Source of the DNA: Aquincola agrisoli
GTDB taxonomy: Bacteria; Pseudomonadota; Gammaproteobacteria; Burkholderiales; Burkholderiaceae_C
DNA: 64,000 nt
NCBI RefSeq assembly: GCF_036621135.1
Contig: NZ_JAZIBG010000056.1
Location: forward strand, 217,717-281,716
Direction: 5' to 3'
The position numbers and the translations under genes were made by a program. Numbering within the stretch: the stretch's first letter is position 1; every line of letters starts with the position of its first letter. A model generated the notes under the pieces. That model saw only the letters and a program-made list of their open reading frames with translations, was not told the DNA's origin and did not search any database. Positions 8,974 to 17,479 of this stretch are shown one piece after another.

Positions 8974-11058
8974 TCAGCGCAGGATCAGCGCATCCACTGC
9001 CACCCCGCCTTCCGGCAGGGCGATGAACGGATTGATCTCGACGCTGGCCACCTCGTCGCGGTGCGCCACGGCGAAGCGGGACAGGTCGACCAGGGCCTGC
9101 GCGAGGGTGCCGAGATCGGCCTTCGGCTTGCCGCGTGCGCCGGTCAGCAACGGCAGGCCCTGGACCTCCTGGATCATCTCGCGCGCGGTCTGCAGGCTCA
9201 CGGGCGCGCGGCGGAAGGTCACGTCCTGGAAGACCTCCACGAACACGCCGCCCAGGCCGAACATGACCATCGGCCCGAAGACCGGGTCGCGCACCGCGCC
9301 CATCACCGTCTCGACGCCGCCGGCCACCATCGGCGACACGATCGCGCCTTCGAGGCGCGCGGCCGGGCAGGCGGTGCGCACCTTGTCCATCATCGACGAC
9401 CAGCCGGCCCTGACGGCCGCCGCGTCCTTGAGCCCCAGCAGCACGCCGCCCACGTCGCTCTTGTGCGCGATGTCGGGCGACAGCACCTTGAGCACCACGG
9501 GGTAGCCGCAGGCCTCGGCCGCGGCGGCCGCCTCGTCGGCCGAGCGTGCGATGGCCTGGCCGACGAAGGGCACGCCCGCGCCTTCGAGCAGCCGGCGCGC
9601 GGTGGCTTCGTCCAGCACACCTTCGGGCAGCGGCTGCGCGGCCTGCATGGCAACAGCCGCCTCCGCCGGCCGGTCGAAGCCCGCCGCGATGCGCGCCAGC
9701 GCGCCGATGGTGGCGGTGGCGCGCGAAGGGTCGGCGAAGTACAGGATGCCCTCGCGGCCCAGCTCGGCGGCGATCTCCGGCGTCGCCCGCATGCTGAGCG
9801 CCACCACCGTCTGCGGATGCGCGCGGCGCAGCTCGTACAGCGCCGACCGCACCTTGGCGAACTCCGCCTCGCTGCGGCCCATGCTGGCGTTGAAGCTGAG
9901 CACGCTGTCGAAGCCTTCGTGCCGGAACACGATGTCGAGGATGCGCGTGTAGAGGCTGCGGTCGCCCACGGTCTGCGCGGTGGTGTCGACCGGGTTCACG
10001 CCGCTGGCGAAGGGAATGATGTCGCGGATCGCCTGCTGCGTCTGCGGCGGCAGCACGGGCAGCGTCAGCCCCGCGCGCGCCGCCTCGTCGGCCGCGATCA
10101 CGCCCACGCCGCCGGAAGGCGTGATGACGCCCAGCCGCGGCCCCCGCGGCAGCACGGACGTTGAGCACGCATAGGCCACGTCGACCATCTCCTCCAGCGA
10201 ATCGGCGCGCCAGGCGTTGGTCTCGCGCAGGATGGCGTCGTAGACCGCGTCGGCGCCGGCCAGCGAGCCGGTGTGCGAGGCCGCCGCGGCCGCGCCCTGC
10301 GCCGAGCGGCCCACCTTCATCAGGATGACCGGCTTGCGTGCGGCCTGGGCACGCCGCAGAGCGCGGTAGAGCCGTTCGCCGTCGCGGCAGCCTTCCAGGT
10401 AGGCCATGACCACCGAGGTGGCGTCGTCCTGCGCCATCCAGTCGATGCAGTCGGCCACGTCGACGGCGGCCTCGTTGCCGGTGGCGATGAACTGGCTGAA
10501 GCGCACGCCGCGGTCGCCGGCAAGGCCGTAGAGGTAGGAGCCGATGGCACCGCTCTGGGTTGCGATGCCCACGCTGCCGGGCTCGAACAGCTCGTGCTCC
10601 AGCGCGGTCATGAAGGTGGCGTACATCGCCTGCCGCGCGCTGAAGACGCCGATGCAGTTGGGCCCCACCAGCGGGATGCCGGCCTCGCGGCAGCGCGCCG
10701 CGATCTGATCCTGGACACGCCGCCCCTCGTCGCCCATCTCGGCGAAGCCGGAGCTGAAGACGATGATGGAGCGCGCCTGCTGTGCCACCGCTTCCTCCAC
10801 GGCCGCGGGCACGTGCTCGCCGGCCACGGCCACGATGACCTGGTCGACCGGCCGGCCCACGTCGCGCAGCGACGGATACGCCTGCAGGCCCTGGATCTCG
10901 CGCTGTCGCGGGTTGATCGGGTACAGCGGGCGGCTGAAGCCGCTGCGTTGCATGTAGGCGATGGGGCGCCCGCCGATCTTGCGCGGGTCGGCCGAGGCAC
11001 CGACGACCGCGATCGACGCGGGGTTGAAGACGGGATCGAGCGGATGGGAGGAAGCCAT
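8974..11058 (-). CDS. NDP-forming acyl-CoA synthetase (second paralogue)
   Basis: A 694-residue protein with the same order as its paralogue at 3362: CoA-binding domain (NPASIAVVGAS, residues 12-22), ligase domains with the phospho-histidine His262 in SHTGSLAGAD, and a C-terminal ATP-grasp domain with YPVVLKVLSPDIAHKSD. It would activate a free acid to its CoA ester. It starts 13 bp after the acyl-CoA dehydrogenase gene and is the last gene of the operon beginning at 14960. Sequence divergence from the 3362 copy is large across the N-terminal half, so the two are old paralogues, probably with different substrates (inference). Confidence 0.92.
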   Translation of the reverse strand: MASSHPLDPVFNPASIAVVGASADPRKIGGRPIAYMQRSGFSRPLYPINPRQREIQGLQAYPSLRDVGRPVDQVIVAVAGEHVPAAVEEAVAQQARSIIVFSSGFAEMGDEGRRVQDQIAARCREAGIPLVGPNCIGVFSARQAMYATFMTALEHELFEPGSVGIATQSGAIGSYLYGLAGDRGVRFSQFIATGNEAAVDVADCIDWMAQDDATSVVMAYLEGCRDGERLYRALRRAQAARKPVILMKVGRSAQGAAAAASHTGSLAGADAVYDAILRETNAWRADSLEEMVDVAYACSTSVLPRGPRLGVITPSGGVGVIAADEAARAGLTLPVLPPQTQQAIRDIIPFASGVNPVDTTAQTVGDRSLYTRILDIVFRHEGFDSVLSFNASMGRSEAEFAKVRSALYELRRAHPQTVVALSMRATPEIAAELGREGILYFADPSRATATIGALARIAAGFDRPAEAAVAMQAAQPLPEGVLDEATARRLLEGAGVPFVGQAIARSADEAAAAAEACGYPVVLKVLSPDIAHKSDVGGVLLGLKDAAAVRAGWSSMMDKVRTACPAARLEGAIVSPMVAGGVETVMGAVRDPVFGPMVMFGLGGVFVEVFQDVTFRRAPVSLQTAREMIQEVQGLPLLTGARGKPKADLGTLAQALVDLSRFAVAHRDEVASVEINPFIALPEGGVAVDALILR

Positions 11059-11071
11059 GGTGTGCGGGGGC

Positions 11072-12232
11072 CTAGCTGCGCGGCAGCTCGAGGGTGCGGG
11101 TGGCGATCAGGTTGCGCTGCAGTTGCGCGGTACCGCCGAAGATGGTGAGCGGGCGGGTGGTCATGGCCAGCCATTCGAGGTCATGCACCAGGTCCATCGC
11201 CGGGGCAGCGCCGACGAGGCCGCCCACCGGTCCGGCCGTTTCCACGCAGGCATCGGCGATGCGCTGCGCCAGCTCGGCGTTGAAGAGCTTGAGCATCGAG
11301 AAGTCGTCTTCCGCGTCGCCGCCCGCCATCGCGGTGCTGCAGACGGATTCGAACAGCGCCTGGGCATCGGCCACGTCGCAGGCCAGGCGCTCCAGGCGCT
11401 CGCGGAAGCGCTCGCAGCGCGACAGGCCGAGCGCGCGGGCGCTCTCGCGCAGCACCTTCAACGCGTGGCGGGCCAGCTCGGGCGAGCCGTGGCTGAAGCG
11501 CTCGAAACCCAGCAAGGCCTTGCCGACCGTCCAGCCGTCGCCGATGGCGCCGATCACGTTGTCCTTCGGGATCGCCACGTCGTCGAGGAACACCTCGCAG
11601 AAGTGCGACTCGCCGCTGAGCGTGCGGATGGGCCGCACGCGGATGCCGCGCGTCGACATCGGCACGACCAGGAAGGTGATGCCCGCCTGCTTCTTCGCCT
11701 CGCGGCTGGTACGGGCCAGCAGGAACATCATCGACGAATCGTCGGCCATCGTCGTCCAGGTCTTCTGGCCGTTGACGATGAAGTGGCTGCCGCGGTCGAC
11801 GGCCTCGGTGCGCAGGTTGGCCAGGTCGGAGCCGGCGTTGGGCTCCGAGTAGCCCTGGCACCAGAAGTCGTCCCCCGACAGGATGCGCGGCAGGTAGCGC
11901 GCCACCTGCGCCGGCGTGCCGTAGCGCAGCAGCACCGGGGCCAGCAGCCGCAGCCCCATGTCCATCGGACGGGCCACGCCGAAGCGCTCCAGCTCCTGCT
12001 GGTAGATGAGCTGCTTGCGCAGCGACAGGCCCATGCCGCCGTGCTCGGCCGGCAGCGCCGGCGCACGCCAGCCGTCGCGGTGCTGGGCGCGCAGCCAGCC
12101 GCGGGCGGCGTCGCCCGTCAGGCGGTGCAGCGGGTCGCGCAGCGGCGAGGTGTAGTGGGCCTCGATCCAGGCGCGCCAGCGCTGGCGGAAGTCCTCGTCG
12201 GCGAGAGCGTTCAGGTCGGTACGTGGTGGCAT
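11072..12232 (-). CDS. Acyl-CoA dehydrogenase (large, FAD-binding partner)
   Basis: A 386-residue acyl-CoA dehydrogenase. It shows LPAEHGGMGLS near the N-terminus and the middle-domain FAD/substrate segment FIVNGQKTWTT. The four-helix C-terminal domain has TIFGGTAQLQRNLIA. At the position where medium-chain enzymes carry the catalytic Glu (YEGT) there is Gly, so the base must lie elsewhere, as in isovaleryl- and long-chain-type enzymes. The next acyl-CoA dehydrogenase gene ends 3 bp before this one starts. Such adjacent unequal pairs are known to form alpha2beta2 heterotetramers in steroid side-chain degradation; that is the favoured model here by analogy. Confidence 0.92.
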   Translation of the reverse strand: MPPRTDLNALADEDFRQRWRAWIEAHYTSPLRDPLHRLTGDAARGWLRAQHRDGWRAPALPAEHGGMGLSLRKQLIYQQELERFGVARPMDMGLRLLAPVLLRYGTPAQVARYLPRILSGDDFWCQGYSEPNAGSDLANLRTEAVDRGSHFIVNGQKTWTTMADDSSMMFLLARTSREAKKQAGITFLVVPMSTRGIRVRPIRTLSGESHFCEVFLDDVAIPKDNVIGAIGDGWTVGKALLGFERFSHGSPELARHALKVLRESARALGLSRCERFRERLERLACDVADAQALFESVCSTAMAGGDAEDDFSMLKLFNAELAQRIADACVETAGPVGGLVGAAPAMDLVHDLEWLAMTTRPLTIFGGTAQLQRNLIATRTLELPRS

Positions 12233-12235
12233 CGG

Positions 12236-13384
12236 TCAGTCCTCGTGCAGGCCCGTCAGCACGCCATGGCGGCGGCGCTGCTGCGGCGCGCTGCCCAGCC
12301 AGGCCGACAGCCGCATCGCCGATTTCAGGAAGAGGCCGGCATCGCCCTCGGCCGCGAAGCCGATGGCGCCATGCGCCTGGATGCCGAAGCGGCCGGCCTG
12401 CAAGGCGGCGTCGCAAGCGCGTGCCTTGGCGGCCGCGATGGCGGCGCGGGCCTGTGCGTCGGCCCGCGCATCGCCTTCACGGGCCGGGCCAGGCTGCCGC
12501 TGCAACGCCGCCATGCAGGCCGCCTGCGCCAGCGCGAGCTGGATGCGCACGTCGGCCGCCAGGTGCTGCAGCGACTGGAAGCTGCCGATCGTGCGGCCGA
12601 ACTGCTGTCGCGTGCGCAGGTAGTCCAGCGTCAGGGCCAGCGCGGCCGAGCCGGTACCCACGAGCTGGCAGGCGGCCAGCAGCGTGGCCTCGTCGAGGGC
12701 CTGCTGCAGCGCGGCGGCCACGCGGGGGCCCTGCGCCAGCAGCGTGTCGGCCGGCAGCAGCATGTCGACATCGAGGACCGAGACGGTGCCACCGTCGCAG
12801 GCCAGCACGTCCTGCCACACGGCGCCTTCGGTGCCGCGAGGCATGCGCCACAGCGAGGGCCGGCCCTCATGCAGCGCGCTCACGAGCACGCTGTCGGCCA
12901 TCGGCGCGCCCACCACGCCGAAGGCCCGGCCGGTCAGCCGGACACCGCCTGGCGCGGGCTCGGCGACGATGCCCGGCTCATCGGCGTCCATGGCCTGCGG
13001 ATGCGCCTGCCAGGCCACCGTGCTCACGTGCCGGCCATCGATCAGGCCGCGGTGCAGCGGCGCCCACGCCGGCGACGGCGGCAGGGCCGCCATCAGCGCG
13101 GCCGGCATCATCGCGCAGGCGATGAAGGGCTCGGGCACCGCGTGCCGGCCCAGCGCTTCGGTGATCACGGCCGCGTGGGCCAACGCCAGGCCGCTGCCGC
13201 CCTGCGCCTCGGGCAGGCGCAGGGCCAGCCAGCCCTGCTCCGCCATCTGGCGCCAGAAGCCGCGGTCGACGGTGCTGCGCTTTTCAAAGACCGCACGCAG
13301 CCGTTCGCGGTCGTGGGCGTTCCGGAGGAAGTCCTGTGCCGCATCGGCCAGCAGGCGAGCGGTGTCGTCGTCGGGTTCGGTCAT
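12236..13384 (-). CDS. Acyl-CoA dehydrogenase (second partner of an adjacent pair)
   Basis: A 382-residue member of the acyl-CoA dehydrogenase family. The start MTEPDDDTARL was chosen because upstream sequence in this frame lies inside the thiolase gene. LRLPEAQGGSGLAL (N-domain), RTRQQFGRTIGSFQ (FAD adenine region, third domain) and QAHGAIGFAAEGD (C-terminal helix) are visible. The middle domain is shortened and poorly conserved compared with its neighbour, as in the accessory subunits of ChsE-type heteromers. It lies 14 bp after the thiolase-fold gene and 3 bp before the other dehydrogenase gene. An obligate pair with the 11072 gene product is inferred. Confidence 0.9.
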   Translation of the reverse strand: MTEPDDDTARLLADAAQDFLRNAHDRERLRAVFEKRSTVDRGFWRQMAEQGWLALRLPEAQGGSGLALAHAAVITEALGRHAVPEPFIACAMMPAALMAALPPSPAWAPLHRGLIDGRHVSTVAWQAHPQAMDADEPGIVAEPAPGGVRLTGRAFGVVGAPMADSVLVSALHEGRPSLWRMPRGTEGAVWQDVLACDGGTVSVLDVDMLLPADTLLAQGPRVAAALQQALDEATLLAACQLVGTGSAALALTLDYLRTRQQFGRTIGSFQSLQHLAADVRIQLALAQAACMAALQRQPGPAREGDARADAQARAAIAAAKARACDAALQAGRFGIQAHGAIGFAAEGDAGLFLKSAMRLSAWLGSAPQQRRRHGVLTGLHED

Positions 13385-13398
13385 GCGCGTTGGCCCAG

Positions 13399-14550
13399 TC
13401 AGACGGTGGCGGCGCTGCCGAGGATCACGGTGCTCTGGCTCGACAGCACGCCGCCGTTGCCATGCGCCAGCGCCACGTCGCAGCCCGCCACCTGCCGCGC
13501 GCCGCATTCGCCGCGCACCTGCCGCGTCGCTTCGATCAGCAGCAGCAGGCCGTACATGCCCGGGTGGCAGTACGAGAGGCCGCCGCCGTTGGTGTTGGTC
13601 GGCAGCGCGCCGCCCGGCCGCAGCCGGCCGTCGGCCACCAGGGGGCCGGCCTCCCCCTTGGCGCAAAAGCCCAGGTCTTCCAGGAACAGCAGCGTGGTCA
13701 GCGTGAACGCGTCGTACAGCTCGCGCACGTTCACGTCCTTGGGGCCCAGGCCAGCCATCGCATAGGCCAGCTCGCCGGACCGGCGGGCCGCGGTCGTGGT
13801 GAGGTCGGGCATGTTGGAGATCGACACGTGGCTGGCCGACTCGCCGCAGCCCAGCACGTACACCGGCGGCTTGCGCAGCGAGCGGGCACGCGCCGCCGAG
13901 GTCATCACGACCGCGCCTCCGCCGTCGGTGACGAGGCAGCAGTCGCGCACCGTGAGCGGGTAGCTGACCATCCGGGCGCCCAGCACCTGCTCGATCGTCA
14001 GGTCGTTCTTCTCCCACGCGGCGGGGTTGAGCTGCGCCCACTGCCGCGCCGCGACGGCCACCTCGGCCAGGTGCTCACGCGTCGTGCCGTACTCGTGCAT
14101 GTGCCGCGACGCGGCGAGCGCGTACGCGCTGGCGGGCAGGAAGGGCTTGAACGGCGTCTCGTAGGGGTTGACGTCCTTGCCACGCGTCGCGCTGCGGCCG
14201 TCGGAACGCTGGGTGCTGCCGTAGGTGATGACCGCCACCTCGCACAGGCCGGCCTCGATGGCGGCCTGGGCGTGGGCCACGTGCGTCATGAACGACGAGC
14301 CGCCGAGGTAGGTCGAATCGCCGTAGGTCGGATCGATGCCCAGGTATTCGCGCAGCGCCAGCGTCAGCATGCGGCTCTGGGTCGCGGCGCCGAAGAGGCC
14401 GTCGACGGCGCTCAGCGCGAGCCCGCAGTCGTCGAGCGCGCGGGTGATGCCCTGGGCCATCAGGTCCAGCGGCGACAGGCCGGGCGCCACCTGGCCCAGG
14501 TCGGATTCCGCGACGCCGACGATGGCGACGCTGCCTCGCTTCGAACTCAT
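13399..14550 (-). CDS. Thiolase-fold protein without the nucleophilic cysteine (Ltp2/SCPx-like)
   Basis: A 383-residue thiolase-superfamily protein starting SVAIVGVAESDLG. The segment that carries the acyl-accepting Cys in true thiolases reads GGSSFMTHV here, with Ser and no Cys. The distal motif NTNGGGLSYCHPGMYG keeps its His, and ELYDAFT keeps a Tyr of the kind used by Ltp2 retro-aldolases. Its start overlaps the DUF35 gene by 4 bp. Thiolase-like plus DUF35 pairs cleave beta-hydroxyacyl-CoA in steroid side-chain catabolism (Ltp2-ChsH2), which is established. An aldolase-type carbon-carbon cleavage here is inference; annotation as acetyl-CoA acetyltransferase would be unsafe. Confidence 0.88.
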   Translation of the reverse strand: MSSKRGSVAIVGVAESDLGQVAPGLSPLDLMAQGITRALDDCGLALSAVDGLFGAATQSRMLTLALREYLGIDPTYGDSTYLGGSSFMTHVAHAQAAIEAGLCEVAVITYGSTQRSDGRSATRGKDVNPYETPFKPFLPASAYALAASRHMHEYGTTREHLAEVAVAARQWAQLNPAAWEKNDLTIEQVLGARMVSYPLTVRDCCLVTDGGGAVVMTSAARARSLRKPPVYVLGCGESASHVSISNMPDLTTTAARRSGELAYAMAGLGPKDVNVRELYDAFTLTTLLFLEDLGFCAKGEAGPLVADGRLRPGGALPTNTNGGGLSYCHPGMYGLLLLIEATRQVRGECGARQVAGCDVALAHGNGGVLSSQSTVILGSAATV

Positions 14551-14960
14551 GGCTGCTCTCCTTCGCCGTCCGCCCCGGCCGGCACGAAGGCCGGCTGCGG
14601 CCCCTCGTCGGGCGCGCCCTCGGCCACGCGCAGCAGCACACGCAGGCCGATGTGCACAGCCTCGGGCGCCACCGCGTCGACGCGGGACATCATGCGGAAG
14701 CCTTCATCGACGTCGATCAACGCGACGTTGTAGGGCGCGCCCTCGCGCGGATGGACGACCGTGGTGGCATGCACCGTCCCCAGGCCTTCGCTGACGCGCC
14801 ATTCGAGCGCCGTGCTGCCCGTGAAGGGGCAGACCAGGCGCGGGAAGAACACGGCGCGGCCGGCGGCCGGGCTGAACTGGTAAGCCAGCCGCCCCTCACG
14901 GAGGAACGCGCGGTAGCGCGCGAGCGGCGAAGTCGTGTCTTCGGTCGATGGCGTGGGCAT
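14547..14960 (-). CDS. DUF35 / OB-fold acyl-CoA-associated protein
   Basis: A 137-residue protein with a short N-terminal helix, a rubredoxin-like segment (PRLVCPFTGSTALEWR) and an OB-fold (GTVHATTVVH ... YNVALIDVDEG). DUF35 proteins bind thiolase-like partners and help bind acyl-CoA. Most carry four zinc-ligand cysteines; here only one Cys remains, so the zinc ribbon is degenerate. It overlaps the thiolase-fold gene by 4 bp (14547-14550), which argues for translational coupling and a fixed complex. It is the first gene of the operon; no promoter was confidently found in the 186 bp between it and the tRNA-Asn 3' end. Confidence 0.88.
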   Translation of the reverse strand: MPTPSTEDTTSPLARYRAFLREGRLAYQFSPAAGRAVFFPRLVCPFTGSTALEWRVSEGLGTVHATTVVHPREGAPYNVALIDVDEGFRMMSRVDAVAPEAVHIGLRVLLRVAEGAPDEGPQPAFVPAGADGEGEQP

Positions 14961-15083
14961 GGGTGCAATGGCTCGTCTGGGGGCACCGTGCCATCTTGCC
15001 CCCTCCAGGCCGCACCAGGGCTTCTGGTTTGGCCCTCTGCCATGTCCCTACCGAATACCTGCACGCGCCACTGCCAACGCGAT

Positions 15084-15137
15084 CCGCAAAAGGAAAAGGA
15101 AAAGGAAAAGGGGTTACGTCTTGCGACGTAACCCCTT
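15084..15137 (-). terminator. Intrinsic terminator of tRNA-Asn, with AAAAGG repeat
   Basis: A perfect 13-bp stem (15108-15120 with 15125-15137) and a 4-nt loop lies 10 nt past the tRNA 3' end. On the minus strand it runs into a T-rich tract made by four AAAAGG repeats on the plus strand (15088-15111). This fits a strong rho-independent terminator for the tRNA. The pure hexamer repeat is also a potential slippage site. Confidence 0.8.
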
Positions 15138-15146
15138 CGATTCAGT

Positions 15147-15222
15147 TGGCTCCCCGACCTGGGCTCGAACCAGGGACCTACGGATTAACAGTCCGGCGCT
15201 CTACCGACTGAGCTATCGGGGA
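15147..15222 (-). tRNA. tRNA-Asn(GUU)
   Basis: A 76-nt cloverleaf with the encoded CCA (15147-15149). The acceptor stem TCCCCGA pairs with TCGGGGA, and the discriminator is G. The anticodon loop CTGTTAA gives GUU. The T-arm GGTTCGAGC and the D-arm are canonical. It has its own promoter upstream and a terminator downstream, so it is transcribed alone. Confidence 0.97.
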
Positions 15223-15234
15223 ACTGAGCCTCGC

Positions 15235-15262
15235 AGTATAGCGTTATTTTTCTTCAGGTCAA
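15235..15262 (-). promoter_or_regulatory. Sigma70-type promoter of tRNA-Asn
   Basis: Read on the minus strand, TTGACC (15257-15262) and TATACT (15235-15240) are separated by 16 nt. The -10 lies 12 nt upstream of the tRNA 5' end. The -35 overlaps the last codons and stop of the TonB receptor gene (stop at 15259-15261). Confidence 0.75.
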
Positions 15263-17397
15263 AGATCTATCTGGACAGAAGCGCGAAAAGTCCGGGGGGC
15301 CAACGGATACAGGTAGACGTGTCCATACTGGAACGGCGACTCGCGCCAGGCGCCGCGGTCGCCCACGTTGTCGACGCCCAGGCGCCAGGTGAGCTGGCTG
15401 GCCGCCAGCCGCTGCACGTAGCGGGCACCCAGGTTCACCGTGGTCCAGCCCGGGATGCGCGCGCTGTTGTCGGCCAGCACCATGCGGTCGCCCTCGTGGA
15501 CCAGCCCGGCCTGCAGTTGCAGGCCCGGCACGGCGCCCGGCGCATAGGCCGCCTGCAGGCGCAGCGAACGCGCGGGCACGTTGGTCGGGCGCCGGCCGTT
15601 GATGCCATCGATCGACGAGCCGCGCCGCTCGGCATGCAGCCACATCGCGCTGCCGCGCAACTGCCAGGGGCCGCGGTGCCAGGCGCCGCTGGCCTCCACG
15701 CCGCGGTGGCGGGCACTGCCGTCGATCCTGCGCGTGCAGCTGCCGTCGTCCTCGCAGGCGCCGATGTCTTCCGCCACCGGCCGGTCGATCAGGAAGCCGA
15801 CGAGCGAGGCCGAGACCTCGTCGCGTTCATGCTTGACGCCCACCTCGGTCTGCCGACTCTTGATGGCGGGCAGCGCCTCGCCCGCGTTGGTGTAGCGGCT
15901 GCGGTTCGGCGCCACGTCCGACTCCAGCCCCTGCCCCCAGCTCGCGTAGACCATCGTCGCCGGCGTCCACTGGTGCGTGAGCGCCAGCCAGGGCAGCGTC
16001 TCGTTCTGTGCGTAGCCGGTCGGGCGGGAGCCGTCGGTGCGCACGCTGTCGCGGTGCAGCCGCGTGTGGCGCAGGCCGGCCCACAGGCGCCAGTCGGGCG
16101 CGAGCTGCACGGTGTCGCGCAGGTAGAGCTCGGTGCTGCGCTCGTCGCGGTTCGTGTTCTCGTCGGTCAGCTCGGGAGCCGGGTTGGTGAACACGTCGCC
16201 GTCGATGCTGCCCACGCCGGTCCAGTTGTAGGCCTGGCGCCGGAAGCGGCTCTCGAAACGCGTGAAGAGCACGCCCGCGGACAGCTGGTGCCCGATGCCG
16301 CCGGTCGCGGCACGGCCGCTCAGCGTGAGGTCGAGGGCATCGCTGCGGCGGCGCTCGTTCTCACTGCGGAAGTCGTAGAGGTCGAAGCTGCCATCGCTGC
16401 AGTAGCGCGAGTAGTTCTCCTCCGCGCTGCAGCCGAAGGGGTACGCGAGCCGGTCGTCGGTGGCGAGCCGCTGCGTCATGCCGTGCGCGGTGAAGCGCCA
16501 GTCCGCGCCCAGCCGCTGCTGCCAGCGCAGCGACGCGGTGTTGCCCTCCATCACCACCGGCTGCGACCAGGGCTGGTTGTTGAGGTTGGTGCGCGGGTCG
16601 ATGTCCTTCGCGCTCGGCACCCGGTCGCCCAGCATGCTGAAGCCCGGCGCGCTCGGCTGGCGCTGCAGCGAGTGCTCGAACTCCGCCTCGATCAGCGTGT
16701 CCGGCCCGAGCCGCCAGTCGCCGGCCACGGCCAGCTGGCGGCGGTGGCCTTCGAGCGAGCGCGTCTGCGGATCGAAGTGGTCATAGGCCGCGTTGACACG
16801 CAGGCCGAAGGCTTCGTTCGCACCAAAGCGCTGGCCCACGTCGGCGGCGACGCCGATGCTGCCGTTCTCGCGCCACTCGATCGCCGCGCTGCGCACGCTG
16901 GCCTCCGGCCGCTTGACGACGAAGTTGACCAGCCCGCCGGGCGCGCTGGTGCCGGCCTGGATGCCGCTGGTGCCCTTGAGCACCTCGACGCGGTCCTTGT
17001 TGGCCAGTCCGATGGCGGTCTCCGCGTTGATCGGCAGGCCGTCGCGGCGGTAGTTGAAGCGGTTGTCCAGCACGAAGCCGCGCACGCTGAGGTAGCTCCA
17101 GTAGCCCTCGGAGTTGTAGGCGTCGGAAAGGCTGGCGTCGAGCCGCGTGATGTCGGACAGGCGCTCGATGCCGGCATCGGCCAGCGCAGGGCCGCCCGCG
17201 ACGATGCCGGCGAATGGCGAGCGCGCCAGCGGCTGCTCGCCGAAGCCACCGATGCCGGGCGCCGCCTGCAGCACGCGCCCGGTGACCTGGATGGTCTGGG
17301 TGGACGGCTCCTGCGCATGGGCCGGCAGGCCGAGCGCGAGCGTGGCCGCCATGGCAAGGGCATGGCAGCGGAACGTGGGAAGGGCGTGGGTTGCCAT
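15259..17397 (-). CDS. TonB-dependent outer-membrane receptor under TPP riboswitch control
   Basis: A 712-residue TonB-dependent receptor. The start at 17397 opens a signal peptide (MATHALPTFRCHALAMAATL ... AHAQ); a GAGA sits 6 nt before it. The plug domain has VSVRGF-like YLSVRGFVLDNRFN, DGLPIN, VEVLKGTSGI and APGGLVNF. The barrel ends in FRASVQIDL. By sequence alone it resembles siderophore receptors. A TPP riboswitch lies 83 nt before the start codon on the same strand, and the divergent operon makes thiamin. TPP-regulated TonB receptors are known as predicted thiamin transporters, so uptake of thiamin or a precursor is the favoured role (inference). It has no inner-membrane partner gene nearby. 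Confidence 0.92.
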   Translation of the reverse strand: MATHALPTFRCHALAMAATLALGLPAHAQEPSTQTIQVTGRVLQAAPGIGGFGEQPLARSPFAGIVAGGPALADAGIERLSDITRLDASLSDAYNSEGYWSYLSVRGFVLDNRFNYRRDGLPINAETAIGLANKDRVEVLKGTSGIQAGTSAPGGLVNFVVKRPEASVRSAAIEWRENGSIGVAADVGQRFGANEAFGLRVNAAYDHFDPQTRSLEGHRRQLAVAGDWRLGPDTLIEAEFEHSLQRQPSAPGFSMLGDRVPSAKDIDPRTNLNNQPWSQPVVMEGNTASLRWQQRLGADWRFTAHGMTQRLATDDRLAYPFGCSAEENYSRYCSDGSFDLYDFRSENERRRSDALDLTLSGRAATGGIGHQLSAGVLFTRFESRFRRQAYNWTGVGSIDGDVFTNPAPELTDENTNRDERSTELYLRDTVQLAPDWRLWAGLRHTRLHRDSVRTDGSRPTGYAQNETLPWLALTHQWTPATMVYASWGQGLESDVAPNRSRYTNAGEALPAIKSRQTEVGVKHERDEVSASLVGFLIDRPVAEDIGACEDDGSCTRRIDGSARHRGVEASGAWHRGPWQLRGSAMWLHAERRGSSIDGINGRRPTNVPARSLRLQAAYAPGAVPGLQLQAGLVHEGDRMVLADNSARIPGWTTVNLGARYVQRLAASQLTWRLGVDNVGDRGAWRESPFQYGHVYLYPLAPRTFRASVQIDL

Positions 17398-17479
17398 CGT
17401 TGTCTCGGGTCGATGGCAGGGCGGCAAAGCGGAGACTGCATGCGGCGCCCGTGTGAGGCGCAGCGGACAAGGTCCGTCG

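Noticed and set aside
3362..11058. Recent tandem duplication of the two NDP-forming acyl-CoA synthetases
   Set aside because: Domain order is shared but the sequences differ throughout, so this is an old paralogy and not a recent repeat.
10961..13765. A 934-codon plus-strand open frame opposite the acyl-CoA dehydrogenases
   Set aside because: Composition is typical of an antisense shadow, and the minus strand codes two convincing dehydrogenases.
15147..15222. tRNA-Asn as an attachment site of a genomic island
   Set aside because: No integrase, direct repeat of the tRNA 3' end or change in composition was found on either side. The same holds for tRNA-Ser and the tRNA-Lys pair.
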